A stretch of 64,000 nt of DNA. Source: Sulfurivermis sp040755915 (GTDB lineage: Bacteria > Pseudomonadota > Gammaproteobacteria > Thiohalomonadales > Thiohalomonadaceae). The notes beneath the pieces are model-generated. The model made no database searches. It saw only the letters and a list, made by a program, of their open reading frames with translations, and had not been told where the DNA came from. Below, in pieces: positions 63,144-64,000 of the stretch. Positions within the stretch are counted from its first letter, which is position 1, and each line of letters begins with the position of its first letter. The position numbers were made by a program, and so were the translations under genes. Where the stretch lies: assembly GCA_040755915.1 (NCBI GenBank), contig JBFLWM010000015.1, forward strand, positions 123,393-187,392, in the 5' to 3' direction.

Positions 63144-63539
63144 CTACAGCGACGGTTTGCCTTCTTCGGCATACTGCTTTTCGTGCAAGGCCTGGTGCTC
63201 GATGCAGCGCCGAGCCGCCGGATAGGCCTGCAGGCGCGCGTAGGGAATATCGATGCCGCAATCCTCGCACAGGCCGTAACCGCCGGTGGCAATACGTTCC
63301 AGCGCCGCCTCCGCCTCGCGCAGTTCAACTATCAGGCGCCCCAGCACCGCCACATTCACATCGGTGAGCAGATCGGCGACCGACTCCTCACCGGCATCAT
63401 GTACCTGGCCCGCCAGATCGCCATACTGCTCGCGGTCGGTGGCGAGCAGATGATCACGAATTTCACCGCGCAGGCGTGCGCGCTCCGCTGTGAGCAGATG
63501 TTGCAAAGTATTCAGTTGTTCGTCGCTCAGACGCGTCAT
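63144..63539 (-). CDS. DksA/TraR-family protein
   Basis: 131 residues from ATG (MTRLSDEQLNTLQHLL). Long N-terminal helices (1–80) are followed by a TraR-type zinc finger at 91–115: C91-x2-C94 (CEDCGIDIPYARL), then C112-x2-H115 (RCIEHQ). The fourth ligand is His in place of the usual Cys. Acidic residues at the helix hairpin tip (DAGEESVADL) recall DksA tip residues that enter the polymerase channel. It may tune transcription under stress; target genes are unknown. Confidence 0.9.
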   Translation of the reverse strand: MTRLSDEQLNTLQHLLTAERARLRGEIRDHLLATDREQYGDLAGQVHDAGEESVADLLTDVNVAVLGRLIVELREAEAALERIATGGYGLCEDCGIDIPYARLQAYPAARRCIEHQALHEKQYAEEGKPSL

Positions 63540-63591
63540 GATGGTTTCCTGTAGGGCGGACCCGGGTCCGCCAGATGCATGCAACGATGGG

Positions 63592-64000
63592 TCAATATCC
63601 GGCGGTATTCTTTTCCACCCAGCGGTGGCCACCCTCCGGCAGTTGTTCCTTCTTCCAGAACGGGGCATTGGACTTGAGGTCTTCCATGATGTAGCGGCAG
63701 GCCTCAAAGGCATCCTTGCGGTGCGCCGACCACACCGCGACCAGGACGATGGGATCGGCCGGATGCAGTTCGCCGACGCGATGGACCACCAGGGCATCAA
63801 GCAGCGTCCAGCGCTCGGCTGCCGTGCGGCAGATCTTCTCCAAGTGCCGCTCGGTCATCCCCGGATAGTGTTCCAGGGTCATCGCCGTCACTGTGGCGCC
63901 TTCGTTGATGTCGCGCATGAAACCGACGAACACTGCCGCCGCCCCGGCGGCACCGTGCAGCGCGCTCTGTGCCTGCTCGTAGTCCGCCACCTCGCGCCAG
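63592..64000 (-). CDS. moaE: Molybdopterin synthase large subunit, C-terminal part (cut by window edge)
   Basis: At least 136 codons, open at the right edge; the N-terminal 10–20 residues are outside. MoaE adds sulfur to precursor Z with MoaD. Motifs: AVFVGFMRDINEG, LEHYPGMTERHLEKI, HRVGELHPADPIVLVAVWS, HRKDAFEACRYIMEDLK, and the catalytic lysine in PFWKKEQL. Only 52 bp lie between it and the DksA-like gene downstream. Confidence 0.95.
   Translation of the reverse strand, partial: WREVADYEQAQSALHGAAGAAAVFVGFMRDINEGATVTAMTLEHYPGMTERHLEKICRTAAERWTLLDALVVHRVGELHPADPIVLVAVWSAHRKDAFEACRYIMEDLKSNAPFWKKEQLPEGGHRWVEKNTAGY

Overview
The window is chromosomal DNA from a high-GC gammaproteobacterium. 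The clearest placement evidence is the block birA–coaX–SPOR protein–tRNA-Thr/Tyr/Gly/Thr–tuf–tRNA-Trp–secE–nusG–rplKAJL–rpoBC. It follows the Pseudomonas/Chromatiales arrangement: type III CoaX instead of CoaA, and tRNA-Trp between tuf and secE. I cannot name the genus from sequence alone. I see no phage, insertion sequence or CRISPR array.

Layout. (1) 1–13.4 kb, all on the minus strand: rpoC (cut by the window edge), rpoB, ribosomal protein genes with an L10 leader and an rplL–rpoB attenuator, nusG, secE, five tRNAs, tuf, a SPOR-like protein, coaX, birA and a universal stress protein. (2) 13.4–24.4 kb: two complete rRNA operons (16S–tRNA-Ile–tRNA-Ala–23S–5S) head to tail on the minus strand. 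They form a tandem repeat of about 5.38 kb with 5,514 bp periodicity. The two differ upstream: the tyrS-side copy carries a weakened P2 −35 and one extra promoter. (3) 24.5–33.5 kb: tyrS, an M23 murein endopeptidase, anmK, citrate synthase, erpA, a bactofilin, a DUF6776-like coiled-coil protein, argC, a TlpA-like thioredoxin and hemJ. (4) 33.5–41.1 kb: a diheme cytochrome c peroxidase, then a probable iron-uptake cluster read from 41.0 kb down to 34.7 kb. It has a Fur-like box, P19/FtrA-like protein, OprB-like porin, a 48-residue secreted peptide gene, a membrane protein with a CxxCH motif, an FtrD-like ferredoxin, FeoB and FeoA. It looks like an Ftr system that lost its FtrB/FtrC genes and uses FeoB as permease. 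(5) 41.2–46.9 kb: class II aldolase, thiD, a heavy-metal-associated protein, a DUF3108 protein, thiE, hemL and an MBL-fold hydrolase. (6) 47–59.7 kb: a hybrid histidine kinase, a tandem rhodanese, a DUF2934 protein, metY, a DedA–PAP2–LssY fusion with a degenerate PAP2 part, a LON-domain protein, ubiX, mpl, a five-helix membrane protein, rnd and a cardiolipin synthase. (7) 59.8–64 kb: a secreted polysaccharide deacetylase paired with a DUF2135/TPR protein, yfcE, a DksA-like protein and moaE (cut by the window edge).

Themes. Core information processing fills the first 24 kb. Cell-wall turnover recurs (M23 peptidase, anmK, mpl, bactofilin, deacetylase). Iron, Fe–S and heme handling recurs (erpA, hemJ, hemL, Ftr/Feo cluster, peroxidase). 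Three intergenic gaps hold inverted arrays of short degenerate 7-mer-like words that no gene call explains.

The features most worth follow-up are the hybrid Ftr–Feo operon with its tiny secreted peptide, the promoter divergence of the tandem rRNA operons, the catalytically degenerate DedA–PAP2–LssY fusion, and the 7-mer elements. Coordinates of rRNA ends are estimated from conserved termini.
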